A stretch of DNA of 28,320 nt from IMG/VR virus record IMGVR_UViG_3300033146_002361, positions 1-28,320 of that record, one strand, 5' to 3'. A program made the position numbers and the translations under genes. This DNA is from a virus. A model generated the notes under the pieces. The model saw nothing but the letters and a program-made list of their open reading frames with translations, was not told the origin of the DNA and made no database searches. Shown piece after piece: positions 1 to 6,375 of the stretch. Within the stretch, counting starts at the first letter, position 1, and the number at the start of each line of letters is the position of its first letter.

Positions 1-304
1 CACATTGTCTTGTGGCCAGGAGTGGTTCCACATCATTCCACCAGCTAAGTCCCACCTGCGCCAGCAGACACGAATCGTTGTAGGGGTCTCGGAAGTATCC
101 CAGCAGAGGCTTAACCTTATCGGCGACCTCGTCAAATGCAGCGTCCAACTCAACCCACTCCGTGTCGTTCTGGGGATTATTCTCTCCGTTGAGCGTTAGA
201 TAGTCCCGGCGTTTGTTCCGCTTTGCCAGTGCCGCGTAGTATTGCGCCCCGTGTTCCTTCATTGCCGCATCCAGTACGGACGTTCTGCTTAGATCCGCTC
301 CCAT
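1..304 (-). CDS. Hypothetical protein, 3' end cut by window edge
   Basis: An open frame runs from an ATG at 304 to the left edge with no stop, giving 101 codons of an incomplete gene. The SD AGGAGGAGCA sits directly before the ATG and supports the start. The product is soluble, mixed-charge and fairly rich in Trp and Tyr, with an RNKRRDYL stretch near residue 30 and a VGLSWWNDVEPLL segment near the cut. I recognise no family. It is the last visible gene of the unit driven from the promoter at 2300-2328 and starts 15 bp after the preceding gene stops. Codon use matches its neighbours, so it looks real. Confidence 0.75.
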   Translation of the reverse strand, partial: MGADLSRTSVLDAAMKEHGAQYYAALAKRNKRRDYLTLNGENNPQNDTEWVELDAAFDEVADKVKPLLGYFRDPYNDSCLLAQVGLSWWNDVEPLLATRQC

Positions 305-319
305 TGCTCCTCCTAATGG

Positions 320-703
320 CTACCAGCAAAGTGCTTTCCAGGATAAATAATCTTCCGGTTCAGTCCCGACGGGGCAATTTTTCTTTACGTCTTCCAGCAA
401 CTTTTCTCCGTCGCCACCCTTGAACAGCAGCTCGTACCCTTCCGGCTGCTCCACCCACACAGTGCCAGCTTCCCAGTTAATGATAATGTCCGCCCGAGAG
501 GTTGTGTTGGCGACAAAGTCGGTTATCAGCTGTCCAAGGCAATCCGGTGTCTGTGGCAGCGGCATCCTTCGCCCCCGTCCTCTCAGCCGACCGTCGGGGA
601 ATACCTCCAGTGTCTCCAAGTAGTTTACCCCATGGTCTCCCCACAAGAGGCGGTAGCGCACGCCATCGATTGTGGTCTCCCAGCACAACTCAGCATAACC
701 CAT
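320..703 (-). CDS. Hypothetical phage protein
   Basis: A 127-residue soluble protein with no membrane segment and no motif I recognise. It is rich in Trp and Gly, with a basic patch RLRGRGRRMPL near residues 38-48 that could bind nucleic acid, although this is only inference. The ATG overlaps the 3' end of the preceding gene by 14 bp, and the SD is weak (GAGG about six bases upstream), so translation is probably coupled. It belongs to the leftmost transcription unit of small genes, whose functions cannot be read from sequence. Confidence 0.65.
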   Translation of the reverse strand: MGYAELCWETTIDGVRYRLLWGDHGVNYLETLEVFPDGRLRGRGRRMPLPQTPDCLGQLITDFVANTTSRADIIINWEAGTVWVEQPEGYELLFKGGDGEKLLEDVKKNCPVGTEPEDYLSWKALCW

Positions 704-1490
704 CCGTCCTCGCTTTCCGAAATGGATTATTCATCCACGCCTCTGTTACACCTAATACCTCCATCACTTTGTCTGTCAGGTCGAGACCAATAACACTCTG
801 CATCCACTCCAGCGATTGCCCGGTAAGCTGGTTAATATCATCCATCGGTACACACTCATCCGCTAATGCCCAATAAGCGGGTATCGCTGGGGACATATCC
901 ATTCCAACCGTTGTGAGTCCAAGCCACTCAACCCCGTCCGGGTCTTCTATCACACCCAAGCCTGGAACCATCATGGCAGCTTCGCTGTCGATGTTCCAGG
1001 TGTCCAGACGGTACAAGGTGCCGCCAAGCACCTCGTCGGGGACAAACTCGCCTTCCCGGTAATGCTTTGCCTGTGCCAATAACTCATTTTCCTTCCGCTT
1101 GAAATGGCCAGCACGATTGAAATTTTTAACATCATCAGCTCCACCAGCAAGCTCGGCAGCGTACTCGGCCAGGATTTCGCAACGGTCAGCTCGCTCGTCT
1201 CCAATCTGGCTGTACTGCTCCTCGGTACACTCGGCAACCTCTTCGTTGTAGCCACTGGTAACGCTCTCCACCACCAGATTGCCAGTTTTCACCACCCAGT
1301 CCTCGCGACTGTAATCCCATCTACGGAACCGCATCGACTTCTCAGTTACCGGAACCAGTTGGTGAAGGTCTCCGCAGCCGATGGCGTTGGAGGTTGCAAG
1401 GATTTCAAGCAAACTAGGCACTGGCTTCATGTCGCCCCGGAGGGAGTGATCTAATGTGCCTATTGCTCGCTGTATCATGTTGTGTTTCAT
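690..1490 (-). CDS. Hypothetical phage protein, 266 aa
   Basis: This is the largest gene of the leftmost unit. The ATG at 1490 follows GGTGGAG with four-base spacing. The protein is acidic and soluble, with no signal peptide or membrane segment. A central Glu-rich helical stretch (about residues 80-145, including YNEEVAECTEEQYSQIGDE) could be a coiled coil, and a Pro/Asp-rich region follows. I do not recognise a family. The SD can pair with a CTCC four to eight bases upstream (CTCC-TCGGT-GGAG), a small hairpin that might dampen initiation. Confidence 0.65.
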   Translation of the reverse strand: MKHNMIQRAIGTLDHSLRGDMKPVPSLLEILATSNAIGCGDLHQLVPVTEKSMRFRRWDYSREDWVVKTGNLVVESVTSGYNEEVAECTEEQYSQIGDERADRCEILAEYAAELAGGADDVKNFNRAGHFKRKENELLAQAKHYREGEFVPDEVLGGTLYRLDTWNIDSEAAMMVPGLGVIEDPDGVEWLGLTTVGMDMSPAIPAYWALADECVPMDDINQLTGQSLEWMQSVIGLDLTDKVMEVLGVTEAWMNNPFRKARTDGLC

Positions 1491-1529
1491 AATGCTCCAC
1501 CGAGGAGGTAAAAACCGCCCCCATTAAGG

Positions 1530-1919
1530 TTAGTTATCCAATCCACCAACCACGTCGTCCCAAACATCCGTGATATTGACACCCTCTTGGTACTCCTCGA
1601 TCCGCTGGCAGATCGCGTTGTCTTCCACGCGATTGTAGTAGTATTCCAACCGCTCGGCGGCACGAATACCGTTGCGCTCAATGTCCGCTTGGTACTCGGC
1701 ATCGGCGAAGGCTTGCATCATAGCCACCATCGCGACGATCTCACTTCCGCTGCCATAGTAATAACCACCTTCTTTGTTGTTGCCAACGCCTGCTTGCATC
1801 TCGATCTCCCACCATGTCTCGCCGGTGAGGCAGGTGCGTGCAGCCTGGGCGCATAGGGTGTCGATACTATCTACCTGCTCCAGCCAGTAGCTTAGGTCTA
1901 TGGGGATGTTGGTGTTCAT
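1530..1919 (-). CDS. Hypothetical phage protein, 129 aa
   Basis: An ATG with a clean SD (AAAGGAGATCAAG) supports this start. The product is acidic, with a Gly/Tyr patch KEGGYYYGSGSE near residue 50 followed by helical sequence containing AERLEYYYNRVEDN. I recognise no family, catalytic motif or membrane segment. It is the second gene after the promoter at 2300-2328. An intergenic stretch of about 90 bp separates it from the first gene and contains small dyads (TGTCC-AGCC-GGACA on the plus strand at 1970-1983). Confidence 0.65.
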   Translation of the reverse strand: MNTNIPIDLSYWLEQVDSIDTLCAQAARTCLTGETWWEIEMQAGVGNNKEGGYYYGSGSEIVAMVAMMQAFADAEYQADIERNGIRAAERLEYYYNRVEDNAICQRIEEYQEGVNITDVWDDVVGGLDN

Positions 1920-2008
1920 CTTGATCTCCTTTTAGGTTTCACTACCACAAGATCATGTATGAGGCGGTCTGTCCAGCCGGACAACCCTGGAGGGCTGTTT
2001 CGACCAAT

Positions 2009-2251
2009 TTACTCCAAGTACCAAGCCACAGCTATCAACTCGTTGCCGGTGAGCTTACGGCGACCGCCTTCCCATAGAATCTCGATGTCTCCCGTGTCGA
2101 GAACTCGGTACTCCAAGTCGCAGGGATAGTCCATCGCTAGTCCCACGAAGTGGGTAAGGTCATCTTCCGGGTTTGCTAGGATCAGGGTGCGGGCGGCATT
2201 GATTTCACTGGCGATTTGATCTCTTGCGCGGTCGGTGGCTTCGGTTCTCAT
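2009..2251 (-). CDS. Small hypothetical protein, first gene after promoter copy 1
   Basis: An 80-residue acidic protein. Its ATG and SD (AAGGAGACCGAG) lie inside the 115-bp repeat, so its translation signal is identical to that of the gene at 6376-6792, although the proteins are unrelated after the start codon. The N-terminal half looks helical (RARDQIASEINAARTLI) and the C-terminal half looks like beta strands (LEYRVLDTGDIEILWEGG). The family is unknown. Being first after a near-consensus promoter, it should be among the most strongly expressed genes of the region. The function is not deducible. Confidence 0.65.
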   Translation of the reverse strand: MRTEATDRARDQIASEINAARTLILANPEDDLTHFVGLAMDYPCDLEYRVLDTGDIEILWEGGRRKLTGNELIAVAWYLE

Positions 2252-2362
2252 CTCGGTCTCCTTGTGGGCTTGGGGTTTTCCCCCCTCAACAACTCCGTCA
2301 ATATAGACTCTTTAACGGGTATTGTCAACCCTTAATTTTAACTTTTCTTGGATTTTCTTAGC
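2248..2362. repeat. 115-bp perfect direct repeat, copy 1 (promoter, leader, SD)
   Basis: This stretch is identical base for base to 6789-6903. On the minus strand it runs from GCTAAGAAAATCC through an AT-rich tract, the promoter, a leader containing GGGGGGAAAACCCC (a small hairpin) and the SD, and ends inside the first codons of the downstream gene (ATGA). Identity stops abruptly on both sides: the genes beyond it differ, and here the repeat begins eight bases after the stop of the DUF5131 gene. This fits a duplicated expression cassette kept identical by recent copying or gene conversion. Confidence 0.95.
2300..2328 (-). promoter_or_regulatory. Sigma70-type promoter, copy 1
   Basis: On the minus strand TTGACA (2328-2323) and TATATT (2305-2300) are separated by exactly 17 bp, a consensus -35 and a near-consensus -10. 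The 30 bases upstream are strongly AT-rich (AAAAGTTAAAATTAAGG) and could act as an UP element. An imperfect dyad, GGGT-N7-ACCC, overlaps the -35 and might be an operator, though this is inference. Transcription would begin near 2290 and read into the genes from 2251 to the left edge. Confidence 0.85.
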
Positions 2363-2370
2363 GTTCGTTT

Positions 2371-3156
2371 TTATTTCTTCGGCATCGGCAGAAACTCCCG
2401 TGGCCAGTTAGCATCCACAATGGAGGATTCCAGAAAATCAGGGCCGAACTCGCAGAGGAACGGAACCCGTTTGATTATGGTGTCCTTCACGAACACCTTC
2501 CAGCCCAGCTCCCGTGCCATTCCTATCTCGGCATCGATCTGGTGGGGCTTCAGTTTGCCCCCTTCGGCTCCGGTGAGGTCGCCGATGATCAGCCAACCGG
2601 TGCCAGGTGTAACGGGAAACAGTCTTCGAAGTTCTCCCATTGCCGGTTCATGCGAAACTACCACATTTTTAACCAATCCGTATCCATACATTGACTCAAG
2701 TAAAACAATCCTATCTATCGCTTCAACACTCGGGTGTTCGTAGCTTACCCCAAATACCACATTGTTGGGCAGGTCGTGTTCGTTGTAGTTGTATAGATTA
2801 CAGGGACGCTTCGTCAACACGATGAACTGGTGCAACGGGTACTTGGCACAATACTCCCACACCATCCGCTGGAAGTGTTCAGCCGTTATTGACAATCCAC
2901 CTGGCACCTTCCACGCCCCTGGGTTACACACATCCCCCATTGACATTAAGAACACCCGGCAAGGCTTAACCGGCGGCGGCTGCTCAAATCGCTCAGGGTA
3001 CACCGTCGGCTCAAATCCGTATGGGTACATCTTCCCACCCCTGGCACCAGTGAAGCGGTGAGCGATCTTTTGAGCGTAGCACCAGCCGCAACCTTTAGAG
3101 CAACCCGTTCCGGGGTTGTGAGTCTGATCACACCACTCAATCGTTGTTTTGTTCAT
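2371..3156 (-). CDS. DUF5131 family (phage Gp37/Gp68) protein, radical-SAM-like
   Basis: A 261-residue protein opening with TTIEWCDQTHNPGTGC, the typical start of the phage Gp37/Gp68 family (DUF5131). Cys19, Cys23 and Cys26 form a CxxxCxxC motif, the arrangement that holds the 4Fe-4S cluster in radical SAM enzymes, followed by WCYA. Further family-like segments are VFLMSMGDV (near 70), FIVLTKRP (near 110), FGVSYE and WLIIGDLTG (near 190), consistent with a TIM-barrel-like fold. The substrate is unknown. The ATG has a good SD (AAGGAGCGAT) and overlaps the upstream zinc-ribbon gene by 20 bp. It is the last gene of the 6.8-kb unit. Family assignment is fairly sure; enzyme activity is inferred. 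Confidence 0.85.
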   Translation of the reverse strand: MNKTTIEWCDQTHNPGTGCSKGCGWCYAQKIAHRFTGARGGKMYPYGFEPTVYPERFEQPPPVKPCRVFLMSMGDVCNPGAWKVPGGLSITAEHFQRMVWEYCAKYPLHQFIVLTKRPCNLYNYNEHDLPNNVVFGVSYEHPSVEAIDRIVLLESMYGYGLVKNVVVSHEPAMGELRRLFPVTPGTGWLIIGDLTGAEGGKLKPHQIDAEIGMARELGWKVFVKDTIIKRVPFLCEFGPDFLESSIVDANWPREFLPMPKK

Positions 3157-3328
3157 ATCGCTCCTTATCCCGTTTTTTAGTGCAATCCAGGCATAGCAGT
3201 AGCATTTTGTGGTGGGGTATTCCGTCTTTTATGCCTGTATGTTCAGCCACAAAATTAGCCGCCCGCATAAACAGGTCGCAGCCGCAACGGTCGCAGCTCT
3301 TCCCCTCCACTCGCACCATAACAATCAT
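3137..3328 (-). CDS. Small zinc-ribbon protein, 63 aa
   Basis: I place the start at the ATG at 3328, which overlaps the upstream stop as ATGA and follows GGGGGGAAG. A longer reading to 3433 would sit entirely over the preceding gene. The protein has Cys12-x2-Cys15 and Cys46-x2-Cys49 (CDRC and CLDC), a four-cysteine zinc ribbon or knuckle, with an extra Cys at 17 and a basic-acidic C-terminus KKRDKERYEQ. Such small ribbons in phage often bind nucleic acid or proteins; the target is unknown. It lies between another zinc-ribbon gene and the DUF5131 gene, with overlaps on both sides, suggesting coupled expression. Confidence 0.7.
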   Translation of the reverse strand: MIVMVRVEGKSCDRCGCDLFMRAANFVAEHTGIKDGIPHHKMLLLCLDCTKKRDKERYEQNND

Positions 3329-3690
3329 AACTTCCCCCCTTTTAGATGCGGTAATACTCCGATGCAAAGCCCACACAGGTAAAGGCTCCCGTTGAACGCT
3401 CTGCTGTCTCCTCTGAGTAGCTGTTTCCCGCACCGGTCGCAGTACCCGTGATGCTCAAAATCTCCAGTGTGGAAAGCCCAGGGTTTGCTTCGGTCGTTCT
3501 TTAGTTTCAGGTCAACCTCACCAAAGAACTCCTCCTCGCAGGCTTCGCAGTAGATGCGGGTAACCCGAGCTTTTCGCTCCTCGTTAGCCAAGTTGTAGGG
3601 GAGGTACAAATCTTCCAGCCGAACCATCGCTACCACGCTGCCTGAGCAGTTCGGGCATTCGTGGTTCGGGAGATTGCATTTAACAGCCAC
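3325..3690 (-). CDS. Protein with two zinc ribbons, 121 aa
   Basis: I chose the GTG at 3690 because TTGGAGGAAAACC sits just before it. The ATG ten codons earlier lies inside a perfect palindrome with no SD. Four CxxC pairs are visible (Cys12/15, 48/51, 84/87, 106/109), making two tandem Cys4 zinc ribbons: ECPNC with YCEAC, and YCDRC with LCGLC. The function is unknown; binding of nucleic acid or a protein partner is plausible. Its last codons overlap the next gene as ATGA, and that gene is also a zinc ribbon, so the two may have diverged from a common module or work together. Confidence 0.75.
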   Translation of the reverse strand: MAVKCNLPNHECPNCSGSVVAMVRLEDLYLPYNLANEERKARVTRIYCEACEEEFFGEVDLKLKNDRSKPWAFHTGDFEHHGYCDRCGKQLLRGDSRAFNGSLYLCGLCIGVLPHLKGGKL

Positions 3691-3709
3691 GGTTTTCCTC
3701 CAACTTGTG

Positions 3710-3730
3710 AGGGGACGCAATGCGTCCCCT
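3710..3730. other. Perfect GC-rich palindrome between genes
   Basis: The arms AGGGGACGCA and TGCGTCCCCT are complementary over ten bases around one central base. In RNA they would form a strong hairpin with a loop of about five bases. It lies between the stop at 3749 and the GTG at 3690. The sequence after it on the minus strand is CACAAGTTGG, with no U-tract, so it is not a standard intrinsic terminator. It could be an mRNA-stabilising or processing structure, or a protein-binding site. Confidence 0.6.
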
Positions 3731-3748
3731 GGGTTTCGTTTGGCTTCC

Positions 3749-4012
3749 TCAAGCTACACTCCACGGTATCTCAATCCTCGCAGCCCCTCTGTTGAACAGC
3801 ACGGCGTAAAGGCTCTTCGCCTCCAGCTCTTCCTCCAACTCGATGTGGGCATAGTAACGGTCTCCCCGCTTGTGCCTGATGGTCAACCACTGACCGTCTG
3901 ACATCAAATACAACTCAAACCAGCGGGGTGCATCAGGAACCTTTGAGCTGCCCACAAAACGACAGCCGGGGGCGTTGGTATCGTACAGCTTTCCTTGGAT
4001 GATGTTCTTCAT
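3749..4012 (-). CDS. Small hypothetical protein, 87 aa
   Basis: A basic, beta-rich protein with RWFELYLMSDGQWLTIRHKR near residues 30-49 and a helical EELEAKSLYAVLF segment near 60-72. No family is recognised. The ATG has only a weak SD (GGGACTGAG), and it begins ten bases after the previous gene stops, so expression may rely on re-initiation. It sits in the block of unknown genes between the two promoter copies. Confidence 0.6.
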   Translation of the reverse strand: MKNIIQGKLYDTNAPGCRFVGSSKVPDAPRWFELYLMSDGQWLTIRHKRGDRYYAHIELEEELEAKSLYAVLFNRGAARIEIPWSVA

Positions 4013-4022
4013 CTCAGTCCCA

Positions 4023-4346
4023 TCAGGTTAGCCGGATAGACTCTCTTGCAGCCCCCGGCGGTAAGGGTCTGTAGCTTTCCCTGGATTCGTACCGTTGTTC
4101 GTCGCAAACATCCTTGCGGTCTTGATCACGGGACGGTCGGTGCGACCCCAGATAGACATTCTGCCCCACCGGGAACACATTTGGATTCTGTTGGTATAAT
4201 TCGCTTAGCAAACGGACAGCTTCACCTCTGTATATCTTCTGCCGCCCAGCCCGCTCCTCCACCCACCTGTCCCTATCAACCTTGCGGTAGAAGGCTACAA
4301 TGGTTAAGGCTGCCCAGGGCGGGTTGTTGTCTATGGCGTACCGCAC
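4023..4346 (-). CDS. Hypothetical basic protein, 107 aa
   Basis: I prefer the GTG at 4346 (GGAGG four bases upstream, 16-bp overlap with the preceding gene) over an ATG at 4379 that would overlap by 49 bp. The N-terminal part (AALTIVAFYRKVDRDRWVEE) looks structured. The C-terminal part is highly charged and rich in Arg, Asp and Ser (SRDQDRKDVCDEQRYESRES) and probably disordered. The family is unknown. The start remains uncertain. Confidence 0.5.
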   Translation of the reverse strand: MRYAIDNNPPWAALTIVAFYRKVDRDRWVEERAGRQKIYRGEAVRLLSELYQQNPNVFPVGQNVYLGSHRPSRDQDRKDVCDEQRYESRESYRPLPPGAARESIRLT

Positions 4347-4579
4347 GCTACCTCCAACGCCTCGTCGTACTCGTTGCACTCAGCCCCCCGGTAGATTCCG
4401 GCGGCGTATGCTGCGATTACCTCAGCGGAGACTTTCTCTAGTGGGATTCCTGTGCCGTCCCTCAAGGCAAAGGTTCCATCACCAAAGCTCACGACTGTGA
4501 AACAGTCGTCGTAAGCCCCCTTCGAGTCCCCGTCTATGGAATCAAAAAATCGCTGGAGTTTGTCTTGGACTTTACTCAT
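4331..4579 (-). CDS. Small acidic hypothetical protein, 82 aa
   Basis: The ATG overlaps the upstream stop as ATGA, so translation is coupled. The sequence has an N-terminal amphipathic helix (SKVQDKLQRFFDSID), a Gly-rich strand region (TVVSFGDGTFALRDGTG) and a helical C-terminus (EVIAAYAAGIYRGAE). It is strongly acidic and of a size often seen in phage proteins that bind host factors, but no such family is recognised here. Confidence 0.6.
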   Translation of the reverse strand: MSKVQDKLQRFFDSIDGDSKGAYDDCFTVVSFGDGTFALRDGTGIPLEKVSAEVIAAYAAGIYRGAECNEYDEALEVACGTP

Positions 4580-5028
4580 TTGTATCCTTTCACTTTTAAT
4601 CTTCTTCCCTGCAGGTCAACTTCACACCCCATAACAGGAATGCGTACTTGATTTGAACATACTACTGATCCTGATCCACGGGTTCTAATTTCCATTTCAC
4701 CAGGATCATTTATGTGTAATACAGCTTTTCCTTCCTCCCCTACAATATATTTGTGCCAGGCTTTTTTTTTGATTGTGAACCACCCTGCACATCTGTTACT
4801 GCCGTGCAAAAGGTTACTATCGTAACATTGTGCAGATGCCGGACCAGAATCTAAGTCAAAGTATTCGCCCTTGATTTGATACCAATACAGTCCCCCATCC
4901 TCTGGACGGGCTGAGATTGATCCATTCTCAACCACCAACTCAATCCCACTTTTACCAGAGCCTGATAGCAGTATCTCAATGAGAGTTTCAGCAACCTTCT
5001 CCACTTCAACTGGTTCTTCCGGGATCAT
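4576..5028 (-). CDS. Hypothetical protein in an AT-rich island, 150 aa
   Basis: A strong SD (GAGGAGGTAAG) precedes the ATG, which overlaps the previous stop as ATGA. The N-terminus is acidic and helical (MIPEEPVEVEKVAETLIEI). The rest looks like beta strands with paired aromatic residues (GLYWYQIKGEYFDLD) and several cysteines. No family is recognised. Unlike its neighbours the gene is AT-rich, uses many AAA, ATA and TTA codons, and contains a run of nine A bases encoding KKK near residue 88. This compositional break suggests a more recent arrival by transfer. Confidence 0.65.
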   Translation of the reverse strand: MIPEEPVEVEKVAETLIEILLSGSGKSGIELVVENGSISARPEDGGLYWYQIKGEYFDLDSGPASAQCYDSNLLHGSNRCAGWFTIKKKAWHKYIVGEEGKAVLHINDPGEMEIRTRGSGSVVCSNQVRIPVMGCEVDLQGRRLKVKGYK

Positions 5029-5318
5029 CTTACCTCCTCAAACAGTGGAAACAGCCTATCCACCCACAACGCCCCCTGCGAGCGGAACTCGGTAAGGGTT
5101 ACCCGCCGGAGCCGGTCAAGCTGGCACTCCAGTTCCACCACGGTCTGCTCCAGCGTTATCAGCTCACCTATCAGGTGGCTGTTGATCTCGATGGTGGCAA
5201 GCACCCGCTCCTCCACCGTCTCAGCCTGTGCCACGATTGCCCAAACCAACGCTATCGACATAACCACCAGTATTGGTACGGCAACGGCAAGCCAGGCTCG
5301 CTCAAGTAGATTCTTCAT
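5025..5318 (-). CDS. Membrane-anchored or secreted coiled-coil protein, 97 aa
   Basis: I start at the ATG at 5318, which shares one base with the upstream stop (TGATG) and follows AGGGGTGTG. A longer open frame to 5567 would lie wholly over the cement-like gene. A short positive N-terminus (MKNLLERAW) leads to a hydrophobic stretch at about residues 8-31 ending in AIVAQAE, which could be an uncleaved anchor or a signal peptide cut after AQA. The rest is helical with Leu/Val heptad-like spacing (GELITLEQTVVELECQLDRL). A spanin-like or other membrane role is possible, but it lies far from the lysis genes. The function is unassigned. Confidence 0.6.
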   Translation of the reverse strand: MKNLLERAWLAVAVPILVVMSIALVWAIVAQAETVEERVLATIEINSHLIGELITLEQTVVELECQLDRLRRVTLTEFRSQGALWVDRLFPLFEEVR

Positions 5319-5746
5319 CACACACCCCTGAGAGCGGAGGTGATGGCGTCGAAGCGTACCCTCACACGCTGGCTGTTGATAATGTTCACGATTACCCCAC
5401 ACAGCACGCTGTAGCTGGTAGCGATATCCACGGTTACGTCGTCGATGCAATGGCAAGCACGACCAACGCAATCCTGCGACACGGGCACAATGGTGTCCAT
5501 CTCCACGCTGCCCTGTGTTACCACAATAACCGACCTGGCTCCGTCGTCGCCCAGACGGTTGTCGCAACCATCACGGGCGATTCCGATAAACCTGTACCCA
5601 GGCTTATTGGCGGCGGGAACAAGGTATCCTCGCTCGCTAGTGCAAACGAATCCGCCCTTGAATATCTGAGTTTTCCCTGCGACCTTCAAGGGTAGTTGCC
5701 AGCCAGAGGCGAAGTTCTCGCTGTACCTATCTTTTGTTAAAGCCAT
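5318..5746 (-). CDS. Capsid cement/decoration-like protein (DUF2190-like)
   Basis: This 142-residue protein follows the pattern I know from DUF2190 capsid cement proteins: an MALTKDR start, a short segment leading to IFKGGFVCT, then GYLVPAANKPGYRFIGIA, DNRLGDDGARSVIVVTQG and a C-terminal VRVRF strand. In that family the order is xxxGGLVxx, GYxVPAxxxxGxxxxGxA, DNxxGxxGAxSVxVxxG. Such proteins bind the outside of HK97-fold capsids. Its position is odd: inside the promoter-driven block of small genes, about 20 kb downstream of the capsid gene. The SD is good (AAAGGAGAACC). Family assignment is by pattern only, and the four central cysteines (residues 35-110) are unusual. Confidence 0.55.
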   Translation of the reverse strand: MALTKDRYSENFASGWQLPLKVAGKTQIFKGGFVCTSERGYLVPAANKPGYRFIGIARDGCDNRLGDDGARSVIVVTQGSVEMDTIVPVSQDCVGRACHCIDDVTVDIATSYSVLCGVIVNIINSQRVRVRFDAITSALRGV

Positions 5747-5755
5747 GGTTCTCCT

Positions 5756-6010
5756 TTATCTTACGGAAAATATCAATTTACAACGCGAGTACATCATTAC
5801 TAACTGGTCTTGGTAGTATCTTGGAACACCAAGTAGTGTCAGCGTAGAAGGGTTGTCGGTTAGATATTCAGAGTTGTCAGCCACAAACGCTGCTACTGCT
5901 CCCCGTTCATTTCTCATCTTACTTGGTTTATCAACCACGCCCTCTTGGCGGGCTAAGACGCAGTAATCGTATATGCCGCCAGCGTGGGTTACCTCGATAG
6001 TTATATCCAT
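5756..6010 (-). CDS. Small hypothetical protein, 84 aa
   Basis: An ATG with AGAGGATTTGAG upstream supports the start. The protein opens with beta-like sequence (MDITIEVTHAGGIYDYCVLARQ) and ends with a helical part carrying RYYQDQLVMMYSRCK. There is no membrane segment and no family I recognise. It lies nine bases upstream of the cement-like gene in the same unit. A role cannot be proposed from sequence. Confidence 0.6.
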   Translation of the reverse strand: MDITIEVTHAGGIYDYCVLARQEGVVDKPSKMRNERGAVAAFVADNSEYLTDNPSTLTLLGVPRYYQDQLVMMYSRCKLIFSVR

Positions 6011-6034
6011 CTCAAATCCTCTTCTAAGTTGCGG

Positions 6035-6322
6035 TTATTCCGGGTATCCGTCCCAGTTCCTCATCTCCTGCTCGTCGCTTCCGCGTCCACCGATCAATGG
6101 GGTGGCTTTGAGCAGGCTCTTCATTGCCTTGGATTCCAATTTGTGGTAACGACCGAATTTGTAATCATCCACCGCCCCTTTCAAATCTCTTGTGATGGCT
6201 GTACGGATGCTCTCCTGCCCTACCCAATAACAGGCAGCCAATAACCGTTGCTCAGGGTTGGCACTGTCGTCCTCGACGGCTGCTAACGCCGCTTCAAGTA
6301 GTTGTCCGACGGTTTGATTCAT
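6035..6322 (-). CDS. Small helical hypothetical protein, 95 aa
   Basis: The SD AAAGGAGAACAGC supports the ATG at 6322. Predicted helices dominate (TVGQLLEAALAAVEDD, EQRLLAACYWVGQESIRTAI), and an acidic, Gly-containing C-terminus follows. It is the second gene after promoter copy 2. Small acidic helical proteins at this position in phage operons often act on host machinery, but nothing here identifies a partner. Confidence 0.6.
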   Translation of the reverse strand: MNQTVGQLLEAALAAVEDDSANPEQRLLAACYWVGQESIRTAITRDLKGAVDDYKFGRYHKLESKAMKSLLKATPLIGGRGSDEQEMRNWDGYPE

Positions 6323-6375
6323 GCTGTTCTCCTTTGCCGTTTCCGGCGGTTACAGTATCGCTTGACTCACTGTGT

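Noticed and set aside
1970-1983. Terminator between the genes at 2009 and 1919
   Set aside because: The dyad is only five base pairs with a four-base loop and has no U-run after it. It is too weak to call.
3691-3720. Ten-residue extension of the double zinc-ribbon protein
   Set aside because: That ATG lies inside the perfect palindrome at 3710-3730 and lacks an SD, while the GTG at 3690 has GGAGG.
4752-4760. Frameshift site at the nine-base homopolymer
   Set aside because: The run encodes three lysines inside a frame that remains open and coherent on both sides, and no overlapping frame continues usefully.
5319-5567. N-terminal extension of the membrane-anchored protein
   Set aside because: It overlaps the cement-like gene in another frame, is full of Arg and His, and would bury the signal anchor. 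The ATG at 5318 in TGATG is the better start.
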